Positions 1 through 11,934 of a stretch of DNA of 64,000 nucleotides are shown here, one piece after another (positions within the stretch are counted from its first letter, which is position 1; each line of letters opens with the position of its first letter). Both the position numbers and the translations under genes were made by a program. The notes beneath the pieces were generated by a model. The model was not told the origin of the DNA, did not search any database, and saw only the letters and a program-made list of their open reading frames with translations. Origin of the DNA: Leptobrachium leishanense (taxonomy: Eukaryota > Chordata > Amphibia > Anura > Megophryidae). Location of the stretch: positions 43,090,250 through 43,154,249 of the forward strand of contig CM019071.1 of the NCBI GenBank assembly GCA_009667805.1, read 5' to 3'.

Positions 1-599
1 GATTATGTATGTGAACACCTCAAAATGCAAGTTTATTGTTTTTGGAAAAAAAGAGGAGGAAAGGAAGAAAAAAAAACATGACTCAAACTTGTATGCTGAA
101 CATTGGCATTCAGTTTATAATACATTTAATTAATTGCCCATTGGCATCCAAAAACACAAAACTAAACAATTAAAACCACATAAAAAGAGAATGAAAAAAA
201 GTGGCAAATTGCTGGAATAATTAGTCGGCTCTTGGTAAATACACCGAGTAGTGAGATAATACACATTCACAGGGCGAGGTGTTTATAAAGCCGATATTGA
301 AGAAAGCCCAATATAGAGGGTTTGGGGGGGGGGGGGCTGAATCAGACAAATAAGCAATGTATCTACCCCAAAATCCACAAGTGGCCAAATTCGAGACATA
401 AAGACAGCAAAGGCTTTTCTATGCCTGAATTATTTATGCCTTAATACCAATGTACGACAGTAAGCTGCCAAATTGGCATCAACAGAACATCAGGACAAAG
501 GGATAATGGCCAGGGATATAATGGCACAAAAAAGACCCTACCACTCACTAAGGAACAGCCTGCAAAGAACCACAATGGAAACATTAACTGCTAAAAAAT

Positions 600-705
600 A
601 TTGCCATCTCATCGCGTTTCGCTGTTGGGGTGCAGCTTTATCAAGAGATTGATGAGATTGAGCTCTTGATAAAGCTGCACTCCACAAGCAGTGAAACACA
701 TCGAG
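600..705. ncRNA. Pair of degenerate hammerhead-like motifs at palindrome centre
   Basis: Two facing copies of a motif TTGATAAAGC...GAAAC sit either side of the centre, one on each strand. Each has a stem II (GCTG with CAGC on the minus copy; GCTGC with GCAGT on the plus copy) followed by GAAAC. The minus copy also has a 5-bp stem I (ATCTC with GAGAT). Relative to the hammerhead consensus CUGANGA the first C and the second G are changed, so activity is unlikely. They are listed because the same layout occurs in the other palindromes. Confidence 0.3.
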
Positions 706-1002
706 ATGGCAATGTTTTTTAGCAGTTAATGTTTCCATTGTGGTTTTTTGCGCCATTATATCCCTGGCCATTATACCTTTGTCCTGATGTTCTGTTGACG
801 CCAATTTGGCAACTTACTGTCGTAAATCGGTATTAAGGCATAATTCAGACGTGGAACAGCTTTTGCTGTCTTTATTTCTCGAATTTGGCCACTTGTGGAT
901 TTTGGGGTATATACATTGTTTATTTGCTTGACTCAGCCCCCCAAACCCTCTATATTGGGCTTTCTTCTATATTGGCTTTATAAACACCTCGCCCTGTGAG
1001 TA

Positions 1003-2488
1003 TACAGGTGAAACTCAAAAAATGTGAATGTCGTGCAAAAGTTCATTTATTTCAGTAATGCAACTTAAAAGGTGAAAGTAATATATGAGACTCATTACAT
1101 GCAAAACGAGATAGTTCAAGCCGTGACTTGTCATAATTGTGGTGATTATGGTTACAGCTCATGAAAACCCCAAATCCACAATCTCAGAAAATAAGAATAT
1201 TGTGAAAAGGTGCAATATTCTAGGCTCAAAGTGTTCCACTCCCAAGGGTTCCTGAGCCTTTAAATGGTCTCTCAGTCTGATTCGGTAGGAATCACAATCA
1301 TGGGAAAAATGACTGACCTGGCAGTTGTGCAGAAAAAACATTATTGACCCCCTCCATAAGGAGGCAAAGCCTCAAAAGGTCATTGCAAAAGAAGTTGTTT
1401 GTTCTCAAAGTGCTGTATCAAAGCACATTAATAGAAAGTTATGTGGAAGGGAAAAGTGTGGAAGAAAGAGGTGCACAAGCAGCAGGGATGACCGCAGCCT
1501 GGAGAGGATTGTCAGGAAAAGGCCATTCAAAAGTGTTGGGGACTTTCACAAGGAGTGGACTGAGGCTGGAGTCAGTGCATCAAGAGCCACCACACACAGA
1601 CGCATCCTGGACATGGGCTTCAAATGTCGTATTCCTCTGGTCAATCTGCTCCTGAACAACAAACAACATCAGAAGCGTCTTACCTGGGCTAAAGAAAAAC
1701 ACACCTGGTCTGTTGCTCAGTGGTCCAAAGTCCTCTTTTCTGATGAGAGCAACTTTTGCATCTCATTTGGAAACCAAGGACCCAGAGTATGGAGGAAGAA
1801 TAGAGAGGCACACACTGCAAGATGCTTGAAGTCCAGTGTGAAGTTTCCACAGTCTGTTTTGATTTGGGGAGCCATGTCATCTGCTGGTGTTGGTCCACTG
1901 TGCTTCAATAAGTCCAGGGTCAACACAGCCGTCTAGCAGGAGATTTTGGTGCACTTCATGCTTCCTTCCGCACCAAAACCTGGTTCAATGACCTGGGATT
2001 ACTGTGCTTGATTGGCCAGAAAACTCGCCTGACCTGAACCCCATAAAGAATCTATTGCCAAGAGAAAGATGAGAGACATGAGATGGAACAATGCAGAAGA
2101 GCCGAAGGCCGCTATTGAAGCATCCTAGTCTTCCATAACACCTCAGCAGTGCCACAGGCTGATAGCTTCCATGCCACATCGCATTGAGGCAGGAATTGCT
2201 GCAAACCAAGTACTGAGTACATCTGCAGCTTATACTTTTCACAGGTCCCATATTGTTCTATGTACAATCCTTGTTTTATTGATTACATGGAATATTCTCA
2301 TTTTCTGAGATTGTGGATTTGGCTTTTCATGAGCTGTAACCAGAATCACCACAATTATGACAAATTACGGCTTACGCTATCTCGCTTTGAATGTAATGAG
2401 TCTCAGATATTACTTTCACCTTTTAAGATGCATTACTGAAATAAATAAACTTTTGCGCCATATTCTAATCTTTCCAGTTTCACCTGTA
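1003..2488 (+). mobile_element. Tc1/mariner element with long terminal inverted repeats
   Basis: The ends are TACAGGTGAAACTC and its inverse, flanked by TA at 1001-1002 and 2489-2490. The inverted repeats run about 200 bp (1003-1203 against 2288-2488). The target site is confirmed by the other arm of the host palindrome, where the same sequence is uninterrupted near 260-275. The encoded transposase is broken, so this copy is dead but could be mobilised in trans if its ends are recognised. Confidence 0.9.
1325..2260 (+). pseudogene. Tc1-family transposase, decayed
   Basis: An open stretch from 1325 to 1936 encodes the N-terminal helix-turn-helix (QSAVSKH region), the linker and the first catalytic motif SDES of a Tc1 DD34E transposase. 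After the stop at 1936 similarity continues with several in-frame stops. The segment that should hold the second aspartate is missing. The third motif, normally NPIE, reads NPIK. Loss of two catalytic residues plus stops makes this non-functional. The identification rests on the order of Tc1 motifs and the flanking inverted repeats. Confidence 0.85.
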
Positions 2489-2939
2489 TATTATCTCAAT
2501 ACTTGGTGAATTTAAAGCAATTGCCATTTTTTTCATTTTCTTTTTATGTGGTTTTAATCGTTTAGTTTTGTGTTTTTGGATGCCAATGGGCAATTAATAA
2601 AATTTATTATAAACTGAATGCCAATGTTCAGCATACAATCTCTTCTTTCTTTTTTCTTTCTGTAATTGAAAATAATAAAAGGTTTAATAAATATTTAATA
2701 CAAACGCGAATATTTTTTTACATGCTGGAGAAACGCCTCGTTTCTTTAAAATAAGTTAGGAAATCTAAACTTTAACCCCACAAAATTCTAAAAAAATAAA
2801 TACCTATGGAGACTTTCATTTTATTGGTAGTAATCTGTTTCTCATCCGGAAATAACCAATAAAAAAAAATGTAGTAACTAACTCATAAAAAAGAAATACA
2901 AATCAATCCAAAATACAAAATAACTCACAAAAATGAAAA

Positions 2940-3134
2940 AAAAACAACGAAATAACTCATTAAAACAGAATGCTGAATCGACCCAAAATTCCGAATTTGA
3001 TCAGAATCTTGAATCGATTGGAAATTCCGAAACAAAACAGAAACCTGCCCAAAATTAACCGAAACGGGAAAAAAAACATCCGGAAAAGAACCGTAACGAA
3101 TTGAAGAAAAAAAAAAAAGGCATGCACATCTCTA
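2940..3134. repeat. Relic end of a TTCG-rich hAT-like element
   Basis: A run rich in CCGAA and CGAAT motifs ends in GCACATCTCTA at 3124-3134. This matches the right ends GCACATCCCTA of better-preserved hAT-like elements at 34610 and 57312. The left end is not recognisable. The A/T-rich stretch 2660-2940 before it holds nothing I can identify. Confidence 0.4.
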
Positions 3135-3426
3135 TTAGCGAGCGCTTCAGACTGAGGTTTTTTGATTCTTTTGTATCAACAGCAGTAGTTGATGTGTGAA
3201 AGACTGAACTCGATGGATGCACAGCTTTTTTCAGCTTATGTAACACATGTCACGACAGGAACCAGCCGTGCCCCAGGCGATTATAGGCAAACACTGTGTA
3301 TCCACTGGGTAAATACATTGTGCAGGATGGTTTGCGTTGTAGGGAGCTGGAGGCTTTTCATTCGCCATGTTTGCTACAAAGTATTTCCACATTACACATG
3401 GTGTTGGCAGGAAACGCAGGGGATAA

Positions 3427-3660
3427 ACACAAGAACAGGATCCGGTTGATGCAAACATCACCCAAAGTAACTCCTTCTTGGCTTGAATAATTCTCTCTGA
3501 CAAAATCAGAGCCGGCCCCTCCATTTTGTGCCTCAACTAGCCACATTGCACATTACTGTGAGTTTTATTGCTGTGGAGCTCTGTGATACGTTCATGCACA
3601 CCGCACATTACTGTGAGTTTTATTGTCGCAGATCTCTGTGACACATATACACCCCCTGGA
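3427..3660 (+). repeat. Direct repeat unit, partner at 7559-7780
   Basis: About 215 bp beginning ACACAAGAACAGGATCCGG recurs almost unchanged at 7559. Both copies run into the 55-bp minisatellite whose units contain GTGAGTTTTATTG; this copy has about two units (3549-3650). The pair brackets some 3.9 kb. No gene is recognised inside either copy. Confidence 0.8.
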
Positions 3661-4284
3661 CACAGCGGTACGGCCTGAAGGCTGACTCTAGATCAAGCAT
3701 AGGTAACTCTGTCCCCTCGCCAGCTACCCTTACCAAAATCACCACCTGATTGAATGAATGGTAGCTAACAGAAACATCTTCCTTACTTATTGCCTCTGCA
3801 AAGAAACGGCCGTCCCAATGTTTATTTGTATGTATTTTCCTTACATTCCCTTGCTCTGTGTATCATGTAGAGTATTGTATTCCCTCTGTATAGCGTAACC
3901 TCTGTATTACGATCCAGTCTTTGTATAGTGTACACCCCCCTGTAAGTAATGAATTCCTTTTGTTTTCACATGCTTCCAAAAGCCCCTCCCCCCCGCAACT
4001 AAGGTCACCAGCTCACTGTTATCTGAGCCATTGTTTGGATTCTAAGAGCGACTGGTTTGTTTGTGCTTCTTCCCCCTCTGTGTGTGTGTGTGTCCCCTTG
4101 CGAAATGTAAATAACGCCGTCTCCATTTTGAGTTGAAAAAGAGCATAGATGTTCTGTACATAAGTGGCTGCATTGTCCTCCATTTTATGAGTCCTCCTCA
4201 GCCCTGAATCATTTATCAGTAGAACCCAGCTGCACATGTGAAAGTCTTTAACCTCCGTCCACAATGAAACGGATTCTAGCTTAG

Positions 4285-4530
4285 TTCGAGAGAATGACTA
4301 ATCTAGGAACGAAGGAGGTTTAAGAATTATCTCTGTATTATGCAAGAGGGAAAGAAAGGAGGTTTCCTGGTTATATGGGATCAGGCTTTGTTCTATGAGC
4401 TGAAGCATGGCTCTTTGTGATTGGGTACAATGGGAAGAGAAACAATGGAAGGGAGGATATAAGATGGCTGGGCGGGGGACATTGTGGTATTGCAATGATT
4501 TTTCTTTTACTCCCACCCAACCCACCCTGT
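4285..4530 (+). repeat. Inverted repeat arm, partner at 7330-7560
   Basis: The sequence from TTCGAGAGAATGACTAATC to the CAATGATTTTTC block is the reverse complement of 7330-7560, with a few small changes. In the partner copy this arm abuts the direct repeat that starts at 7559. The region therefore carries both a direct and an inverted duplication. No reading frame in it resembles a known protein. Confidence 0.75.
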
Positions 4531-4679
4531 TTCGTTTTCTCTTTCATAGATGCTGTTTCGCTACAACGTCGGAAAGGTCACGCAGCAGAAGCACCATGGA
4601 TAGGGGCAATGGAGTGCTGATTCCACCACTCATGCAAGACCGCCCGTGGTTTCCCATATGGAAATATGCCATGTTACAT

Positions 4680-5030
4680 GAACCCGGTTCGTGGTTTATA
4701 CGGCCATGTCTGGGGGATTGTCTAAATATGGACATGGTTAGTCTACCTATTCTATCACATTATATACACCATGTGACATGAAGCCAGCCTGTGGTTTTTG
4801 AACGGCCAGGGTTGGGGGATTGTTCTTTGATTAAAAGCATGGTTTAGAGCAATTATTATTGATCAGATAAGTATCCCACGAGGCTTGAAGCCAGTTGGTG
4901 GTTTTTTACGGCCACAACTGCGTTGATTGCGCTTGCATTGGGTACTTTACCATGTGGCAGGAAGCCAGCTGGTGGTTTGAACGGCCACAGCTGGGGGATT
5001 GCGCTTAAGATGGACATGGTTTAGGTTAGG
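4680..5030 (+). repeat. Degenerate tandem repeat, about four units
   Basis: Four diverged units of about 70-100 bp each contain a GAAGCCAG-like block, GGTGGTTT and ACGGCCA followed by GGGGGATTG. They lie at about 4680, 4768, 4870 and 4950. The units are not exact multiples of one length. No function is evident. Confidence 0.6.
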
Positions 5031-5039
5031 GAGGAGCGG

Positions 5040-7250
5040 TGAAATAGGCGGCCTGGCACGTGGAGGGCGATAGTGGGGGAGGATCTGCAGGGTACGGGGT
5101 GAGTTGTGGTTTCATATGGCCAGGCTCAGGTGCCTTCCTGGTTTGCAGATCCTCTCGGCCTGCTATCTGCCATAAAAATACACTGAGCAGACGTGTGGTC
5201 ATCCTGCTTAGCCACGTGGGGCGCTATTTCTGGGCAATGCTTGTGGTGCATTGCAGTTGCCAGTGTTATCTGGCTGCCAGTGTTATCTGGTGAAGCGTAT
5301 TTGGCATACGAGGATCGATGATAATAATTCTGCCTTAGAGGCAAAGAATTTGGCCTTAAGTAATAAAAGACGTGACCTTTTCAAAATGCCAATACTTTGT
5401 TGTGTTTTCATTTACGGGAAAGGGAGGGGGTGGGGGCAAGTAGGGGGGGCCTGGGGGGTTAGTAGAAGGTAACTTACATGGGGAAAAAGTATAAGAAGAG
5501 GATAAGAGTATAATTCTTAGTATATAAATCTATAGACCCGAAGTTAAACCAACCGAACTAACCTAATGACACAGCATTTGCTAACATACAGCATCACTGT
5601 TTAGTTGATAAGCCTCTTCAGAAATTATAACAGACACATTTAAATGTGTATTTGGTTAGTAATTGCTATATATTCATAAATCTGGCAGAAACAATCTGGA
5701 TTAATTTAGTTGCGCAAATGTAAGCTTAAACAGATTGTACAGTTACTGCTGCAGCACTTCCTCATTGGCAGCAGACCATGCAGTCACTGATTACATATGT
5801 TTATAAGATCATACAGACTATACAAATAATAAGGTTTGATCAAGTATTACAAAGTGAAGCAAATATCAACGAGCATATTCTAGCTAAAAATGCAAATCAC
5901 TAGAACGGGTCAATTAGCGCGTATTTAACCCAATAGATAATATACTATATGCGTGTGTGTGTTTTATCAACATAGCTTAAAATGCCCCGAATTAATATAC
6001 TTAATACTTATCCACTCGCAGGCTTTATTATGATGATGGTACAAGTGGGAAATATGAGTGAGTTACTGCTCATGTTTCCTCTATTCCTGAAATAAGTCTC
6101 TCCTCTCCCTCAATAAAGACAAAGTTACCGTTCTAAATAATTATTTACTCAACTGTAGCAAGTGCTCAAAACAAAAGATTGTACATTGCTGCTGTGTCAC
6201 TTTAAAATTGCAGCAATTAGAATAGTGAACTTAAATACAGTATTAATTTATTCAACTTATTGCTTAGCCCTTGGGGGTTACTCCAACATTATTTAAAAAC
6301 ACACAGCTCTTTGAATAACCCTGTAAATCATAACCCACATAAAAGACCAGCATGTGAAGCTGCTTGAGAATACAACTATAGAGTTATAGTGACTAATGTC
6401 CAGTGATTCAGTCTGTTATATCAAATTCCTATGTGTGATTACCTTCCCTTTGCGTTGCCTCCGTGTGCCATAGCTAAGTGCTTGTGGGATCTGCGTGTGC
6501 TATGGCTAGGTTTCTGTGTGTTTCTAGTGTGTGAATTGGGCGTGCTATAGCAAGTTTTTATTTTATGTTTATCTATATATATATATATCTACACACACAC
6601 ATACATACATTATATCCTCTAATTTATTTATTTATTTATTTATTTTTATTTAATTTCTTTTTTATTTCTCTTAGTGTATACTACATTAGTGATTTCAGTG
6701 TGTTATAGAGAGGAATTTCGTGATTTCAGGGTGCATGATAGCTACAGCATTAGCGTGACTTTGTGTGTTATACCGAGGTTATACGTTTTATATCATTATG
6801 TATAGTGTGTTTCTACTGTCCTGTGTTTGTGTAGGGTGTTTATATGGGTTGCTTATTTTGATTTTGGCTTCATACATGGATAAAAATCAAATTGGACAGT
6901 CAGTCATGTGCTATACTGAGCACATAAACTAATAAGGCACAACAGTCCACAGACAGCCAAAGCCAAATTAATGGTAATCCTAATAACATACAAAACAAAA
7001 AATCCCTGAATTCTGGCAGAGTTATCCCAGAACAATAACCCATTAGAAATTACTATCACGCAGCTGGACACCCAATGAACAAGGAATATTGGTTTGCAAA
7101 TTGAAACAAATATAAATAAGCATCCACTAAGTAAACCTTCAAATACATACAATAGTAAACCCACACCTATTCCTCCAAAAAATAATGGTACTAGAAACAT
7201 ATATATATGTAGCAGACTTATGATACTAGAGTATGCATAACAGATTGATA
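5040..7250. other. No recognisable gene
   Basis: Mostly A/T-rich sequence with a TA/CA microsatellite near 6573-6605. A short block near 6000-6070 resembles 7255-7320 (ACTTATCCA, then ATGATGATGG). A 98-codon reading frame on the minus strand (7200 to 6904) is very hydrophobic but has no family resemblance that I recognise and no supporting context. Confidence 0.5.
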
Positions 7251-7675
7251 CAGCAAGTAATACTTATCCAGTCCTTGGTTTGCATATGATGATGGTGATG
7301 GCAAAATGGAGCTCACCGCCGCCCTGTCTCTCCAGTAAATGAAAAATCATTGCAATACCTCAATGTCCCCTGCCCAGCCATTTTATATCCTCCCTTCCAT
7401 TGTTTCTCCATTGTACCCAATCACAAAGAGCCATGCTTCAGCTCATAGAACAAAGCCTGATCCCATATAACAAGGAAACCTCCTTTCTTTCCCTCTTGCA
7501 TAATACAGAGATAATTCTTAAACCTCCTTCGTTCCTAGATTAGTCATTCTCTCGAACTAAACACAAGAACAGGATCCGGTTGATGCAAACATCACCCAAA
7601 GTAACTCCTTCTTGACTTGAATAATTCTCTCTGACAAAATCAGAGCCGGCCCCTCCATTTTGTGCCTCAACTAGC

Positions 7676-8190
7676 CACATTGCACATTACTGTGAGTTTT
7701 ATTGCTGTGGAGCTCTGTGATATGTTCATGCACACCGCACATTACTGTGAGTTTTATTGTCGCAGATCTCTGTGACACATATACACACCGCACATTACTG
7801 TGAGTTTTATTGCTGTGGAGCTCTGTGATACGCTCATACACACTGCACATTACTGTGAGTTTTATTGCTGTGGAGCTCTGTGATTTGTTCATGCACACCG
7901 CACATTACTGTGAGTTTTATTGTCGCAGATCTCTGTGACACATATACACACCACACATTACTGTGAGTTTATTGCTGTGGAGCTCTGTGATACGCTGATA
8001 CACACTGCACATTACTGTGAGTTTTATAGCTGTGGAGCTCTGTGATACATTCCTACACACTGCACATTACTGTGAGTTTTATTGCTGTGGAGCTCTGCGA
8101 TACGCTCATACACACTGCACTTTACTTTGAGTTTTATTGCTGCGGAGCTCTGATACGTTCATACACACTGTATTTTTTAATTGTATTATT
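7676..8190 (+). repeat. 55-bp minisatellite, about nine units
   Basis: Units of about 55 bp read CACATTACTGTGAGTTTTAT, then TGCTGTGGAGCTCTGTGATA and a CACAC-ending spacer. Some units have GTCGCAGATC in place of GCTGTGGAGC. The same unit occurs at 3549-3650, at 35000-35275 inside a hAT element, and once inverted at 14835-14893. Reading frames through the array are artefacts of repetition. Confidence 0.9.
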
Positions 8191-8264
8191 ATTTTTGGGT
8201 GGGGACAGTATTTCATCCTTGGACCCAGGCAGCAAAGTATCTTGGGTCGGCCCTAGTGGCCCTG

Positions 8265-8470
8265 TCACCACTACAGAGGGGCACCAAAAGAAGAGGTACA
8301 GGGACTCTCTGACAAAATATATATGTGCTTGCCACATCGACCACCGGAAATGGTCTACTCTAGCCTCCGACCGTGAGACTTGGAGAAGCACCATTCATTA
8401 CGCCTTCTCTTCCTTTGAGAACGTACACAGATCAGATCTGGAGGATAGAAAAAAAACAGGAAGGGGCGCA
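8265..8470 (+). pseudogene. LINE-type ORF2 C-terminal fragment
   Basis: The plus-strand frame reads QKKRYRDSLTKYICACHID followed by W-S-T-L-A-x-D-R-x-x-W-R-x-T-I-H and an SSFE motif. This pattern is typical of the extreme C-terminus of endonuclease/reverse-transcriptase polyproteins of animal non-LTR retrotransposons. Only about 65 codons are preserved and no reverse transcriptase domain precedes them. I cannot assign the clade with certainty. Confidence 0.65.
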
Positions 8471-8862
8471 ACATTGTGGCATCAAAATTAATTTCAGACC
8501 AGACTTTCATACGCAGCTGCTGCTGTCGGATCTGCCTGTCCTGCATTGGCCTAGTCAGCCACCAGTGAGCTTGCAGCAGACGTGGGCAGCCCACTTCCTA
8601 AATCTTTGTTCTTGTGTAGTCAAGCCAGAGAGAAAGAGCATCATTTAAACAGAGACACCAGCGTGTGCGACACCAGGTGGAGTTGTCGAGGTCTAGAAAA
8701 AAATGTGTGCATCTCCATAGCGCAATCTTGGCATGACGGTATTGCCCATGATGTGATGGTGCAATAAATAGTGGATATCAATGGTAATTTAGACAATACT
8801 TGGGTGTCTCTGGATATCAATAAATCGTCGGTATCAGCTCAAGAGAAAATGATATAAAAGTA

Positions 8863-9345
8863 ATGCGACGCGGTTCGCACTTTGCAGAGCAAAGATACAC
8901 AGCTACGCAAACCTCTCCATGTCCCATTGGGAAGAGGAGGCATCGCGTAGCTGGGAACGGAATCTCGTGTTCTGCAGTAGATTTATAGATGATCTTTTCC
9001 TCATCTGGCGTGGAGATGAAACGCTGCTGATGGAATTTGTAAGTGCTCTCTACAATAACGATATAAAAATATAGAACTGGAATCCACTTGGAGTAAAGAA
9101 TCAGTAAACTTCTTGGATCTGACAATCTACATCGAAGAACGATTGAGAACGAAAACCTTCTTTAAAAAAATGCAGAAAGTAATAACTTTATAAGAAGAGC
9201 TGCATCTATCACACTGGCTAAGCAACAAACCCAGGAGCCAAATCCTGCCATTTAAAAAGAAATTGTACCCAAAATAAAGAGTATAGAGGGCAAAAAAGTC
9301 TTCTCTTCAATTTGGGACTAATTAGACTTTTGGTGTATATAGACG
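8863..9345 (+). pseudogene. Neptune-type Penelope-like reverse transcriptase fragment
   Basis: Bases 8868-9046 encode a continuous stretch containing YANLSMSHWEEE and the catalytic RFIDDLFLIW block characteristic of Penelope-like reverse transcriptases. Similarity continues to about 9260 through frameshifts (a NFLDLTIYIEE-like motif and an SCHHTGWLSN-like motif). No GIY-YIG endonuclease domain follows. The copy is 5' and 3' truncated and dead. A degenerate hammerhead-like motif lies just downstream at 9355-9414, as expected for a Penelope tail. Confidence 0.8.
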
Positions 9346-9354
9346 CTTGTACAA

Positions 9355-9414
9355 GGGATACTTACTGAACGAGGAACTAGGCACATCCTGGCGAAACGCA
9401 TATTAGAGTATCCC
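9355..9414 (+). ncRNA. Degenerate hammerhead-like motif in Penelope tail
   Basis: The outer stem GGGATAC (9355-9361) pairs with GTATCCC (9408-9414). Inside are CGAGGAA, a stem II (CTAGG with CCTGG) and GAAACGC. The core lacks the expected U after the first C, and the GTC cleavage triplet is not present. It is probably an inactive relic. Confidence 0.35.
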
Positions 9415-9714
9415 CAGATTTGTTTTAAATTTATTTTTATATCAGTTGTTTTTATTTAATAAATCCATCAGATTTTTACCTATACTACCTGGGGTTTTAT
9501 GTTCCAGCCACACTATTGCCACCATCTACCACCAATGAAGCAACATCAGAAACAGGAATATATCCAAGGAACTTCCACCAGCTGATTTACCAGAGAACGT
9601 GTAGGACATCACCCTATTAAGGGTGTCACAGGCAATTAGCCCAGAGCCAGGAAAAAGCAGGCTATGGTCCAGGGGAGCAGTGTGATGTGCACCATTTGGA
9701 TTTAGAGTGCATGG

Positions 9715-10110
9715 ACCTGGAGATGTATTTAGCAGGTGCAGGCTGGATGTTCCGTGTCATTTCCTTGTCCTCTCTTGTGTCTGTAATCTGAGTTATACAT
9801 GATTAATGTTATCTGTCTATTGTATGGGCCATGTGTATCTGTTTATCTGCTGTATATTTGAGATGTTACTCTACCTTGTCAGGCAAACACTGCCCCATTA
9901 TCTGATTACTGTTACCATGGTTTATATAATTACTGTGTCACTGTTAATTTATGTAACTTCCCTCTGTTATCTAATGTGTTCAGGCATTCTGATTCGCAGC
10001 CTGGGATCACATGACGCCATATTTTTTCATGTACTCTGGACATGTCTGGTTCACTTGAGGCTGGGGGGGGCACCAGGGTGTAGTTCTCCATTATCTCTTG
10101 CCCCTCCACA
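9715..10110 (+). repeat. Dispersed repeat, copies at 13060-13440 and inverted at 13820-14250
   Basis: Shared blocks include GGTGCAGG followed by GATGTTC, ACATTGCCCCATTATCTGAT (one mismatch in this copy), and a terminal segment around ACATGTCTGG and GGGGGG. The copy at 13820-14250 is in the opposite orientation. Ends are unclear, so I cannot say which element class this is. It could equally be a duplicated flank of the secreted-protein gene family. Confidence 0.6.
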
Positions 10111-11930
10111 AATATCTAAGTATCTCCTTAATTACCCTTGATATTCACTATTTATTGCACGCATCACATCACAAGGTCGGTGTAGTGATTTGCAAAGGGA
10201 GACTGGGGGACTCCCCCCCCAGTCTCTCACTGCTCCTGGCGGCAAGAAGAAGCGGATGGAGCCGTAGTTCTTGCCGCAGGATATGAGGCGAGTATGATTT
10301 TTTGGGGGGCTTCTTCTGGTACTGACTGATTCTGCAGCAGCCGTATCATTGAGCACCAGCTCCAAGCTGTGAGTAACTTTTTAGTAACTGCAGCCGGATG
10401 GTAATTGGCGTTAATATATTGTTGTAATCCTAATGCTAATTAACTCTTTGCTCTCCCCCAGGTTAAGCATAGCGATCGCAAAGTACAGTAACCTCACGTT
10501 GAAAAGCGCAAGATCCAAATTACTAATGTTTGTTTTTTTTAACCCGTTAGTGTTTGGATTGCAATATGGTGCACCCGCACTAGAGCAACCAGAGCTAACG
10601 ATAACGCTCACTCAGGTGACACTAACGTTACCGTTATTATTGTAATGGTGCCCAGGGATGGTTAATGGTGTTACCATAGGAAAGATGTAATAATGTGGAC
10701 GACCTCACCTCACAAACCAATAGCAGCTCAATATATTTCTACTTTGGAATACTAGGTTCCAATAAGCAATCAACTCATCAAGGTTCATGCGATGGGCTTA
10801 GGAAACCCTCATTTTCAATAATGAGAAGGACACGGCTTAGCAGACCTAACACATGAGCCAATCATTAAAATATAAAATGTATTTAAAATCTAATTAAAAC
10901 CATACACAATACAACACAAATAGTATAATAAGATACAAAGCGGCTTCCGACTAATATAACATGATACAAGGGGTGATGTAAACTTCCCCTATTATTTAAT
11001 AGTATCCGTACAAAAAGGCTTCATACATTTTTATACTCATTTTATTTTAAATAAATTCATAGAAGGCACCAGATTCATTTGATCCGATTACACAATCATT
11101 TATCAAATTACAAATCAGCCTCTTAATTACAAATCGTGAGACTCACTACTTTCACAGACATGTAATTATTTGGACTAGAACTTAAGCCGCTCTCTGGGGT
11201 GCGATAACTAATAAACCCCAGTATCGCTCCATTAGACTGTCCAGAGGAAACAATGTCTGTTATGAAATAAACCTTTACGAATGATGAAAATCAGCGCGAT
11301 GTCGCGCTATGTAGCTTCTCCAATGCATGTCAATGGAGCTGTTCACATCTTGCCGCGCGACGTCGCTCGATGACGCATGTTGCTGGTACATAACCCTTTT
11401 TTTTTTGCGATTTGCGATTTTGCGATTTGCATTGGCGGTGCTTTGCAAAATCGCGTCGTCGCGTGACATCATCGTTCTATGTCGCGATTATGAAAATCAA
11501 GCAGAAAATCGTGTGATTTTCAAATCACACCGTGTGAACGGGGCCTAATAGAAGATACACGTGCGCTATACAATGTATATTTTGCATATGTCATAATGGG
11601 ACACTGTTCATGATGCGGCATACGGCAGTATTTGTGTATGAATACCTACCAATTCTCTCATTGGTCCGGCATCATGTTGAACAGGTGTGTGGCAGAATAA
11701 TCAACAAACATGAACCGGGAGACAGTCGTAAAAATTCAAAAAAGGTAAAGACAAACCTCACTATCCCAAAAATGGTATAAAAGAATGTAAGAGGCATCGA
11801 AGCAAGTGTGAAAAAAATATGCTACATACATATGTATGAAACAATAGAATCTTATGAAGCTGAAATAATCCCATATAGATAAACATTAAAATGACATATA
11901 AACCTGTAAAAATAGACAAACACATTGATT
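10111..11930. other. No recognisable gene, one CpG-rich MITE-like block
   Basis: Nothing here resembles a known coding sequence. There is a G/C homopolymer-rich segment near 10200-10220, a TTAACG-rich block near 10600-10640 with inverted TAACG motifs, and the MITE-like piece listed separately. Confidence 0.5.
11270..11545. repeat. CpG-rich MITE-like fragment
   Basis: Dense CGCG, GCGA and TCGC motifs contrast with the A/T-rich surroundings. It ends in GTGTGAACGGGGCC. A sequence beginning GGCCCCGTTCACAC is a common end of small DNA transposons in vertebrate genomes (recollection, not a search). The opposite end is not found. Confidence 0.45.
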
Positions 11931-11934
11931 GCTC

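Larger units (their letters stand above)
91..2636. repeat. Long palindrome (first of three), right arm split by Tc1
   Basis: Bases 91-653 are the reverse complement of 657-1002 joined to 2489-2636, with small differences. The centre is near 655. For example the block ending at 600 (CACAATGGAAACATTAACTG) reappears inverted at 714-743. The right arm is interrupted at a TA by the Tc1 element at 1003-2488; the left arm supplies the uninterrupted version of that site. An A-rich tract at 44-60 just outside the left arm is the reverse complement of the T-rich end seen on the palindromic element at 20457-22304, so this may be a third copy in reverse orientation. No coding sequence is visible in the arms. 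Confidence 0.8.

Noticed and set aside
7671..7898. 75-codon minus-strand frame with repeated ITELHSNKTHSN
   Set aside because: It is the 55-bp minisatellite read in one frame.
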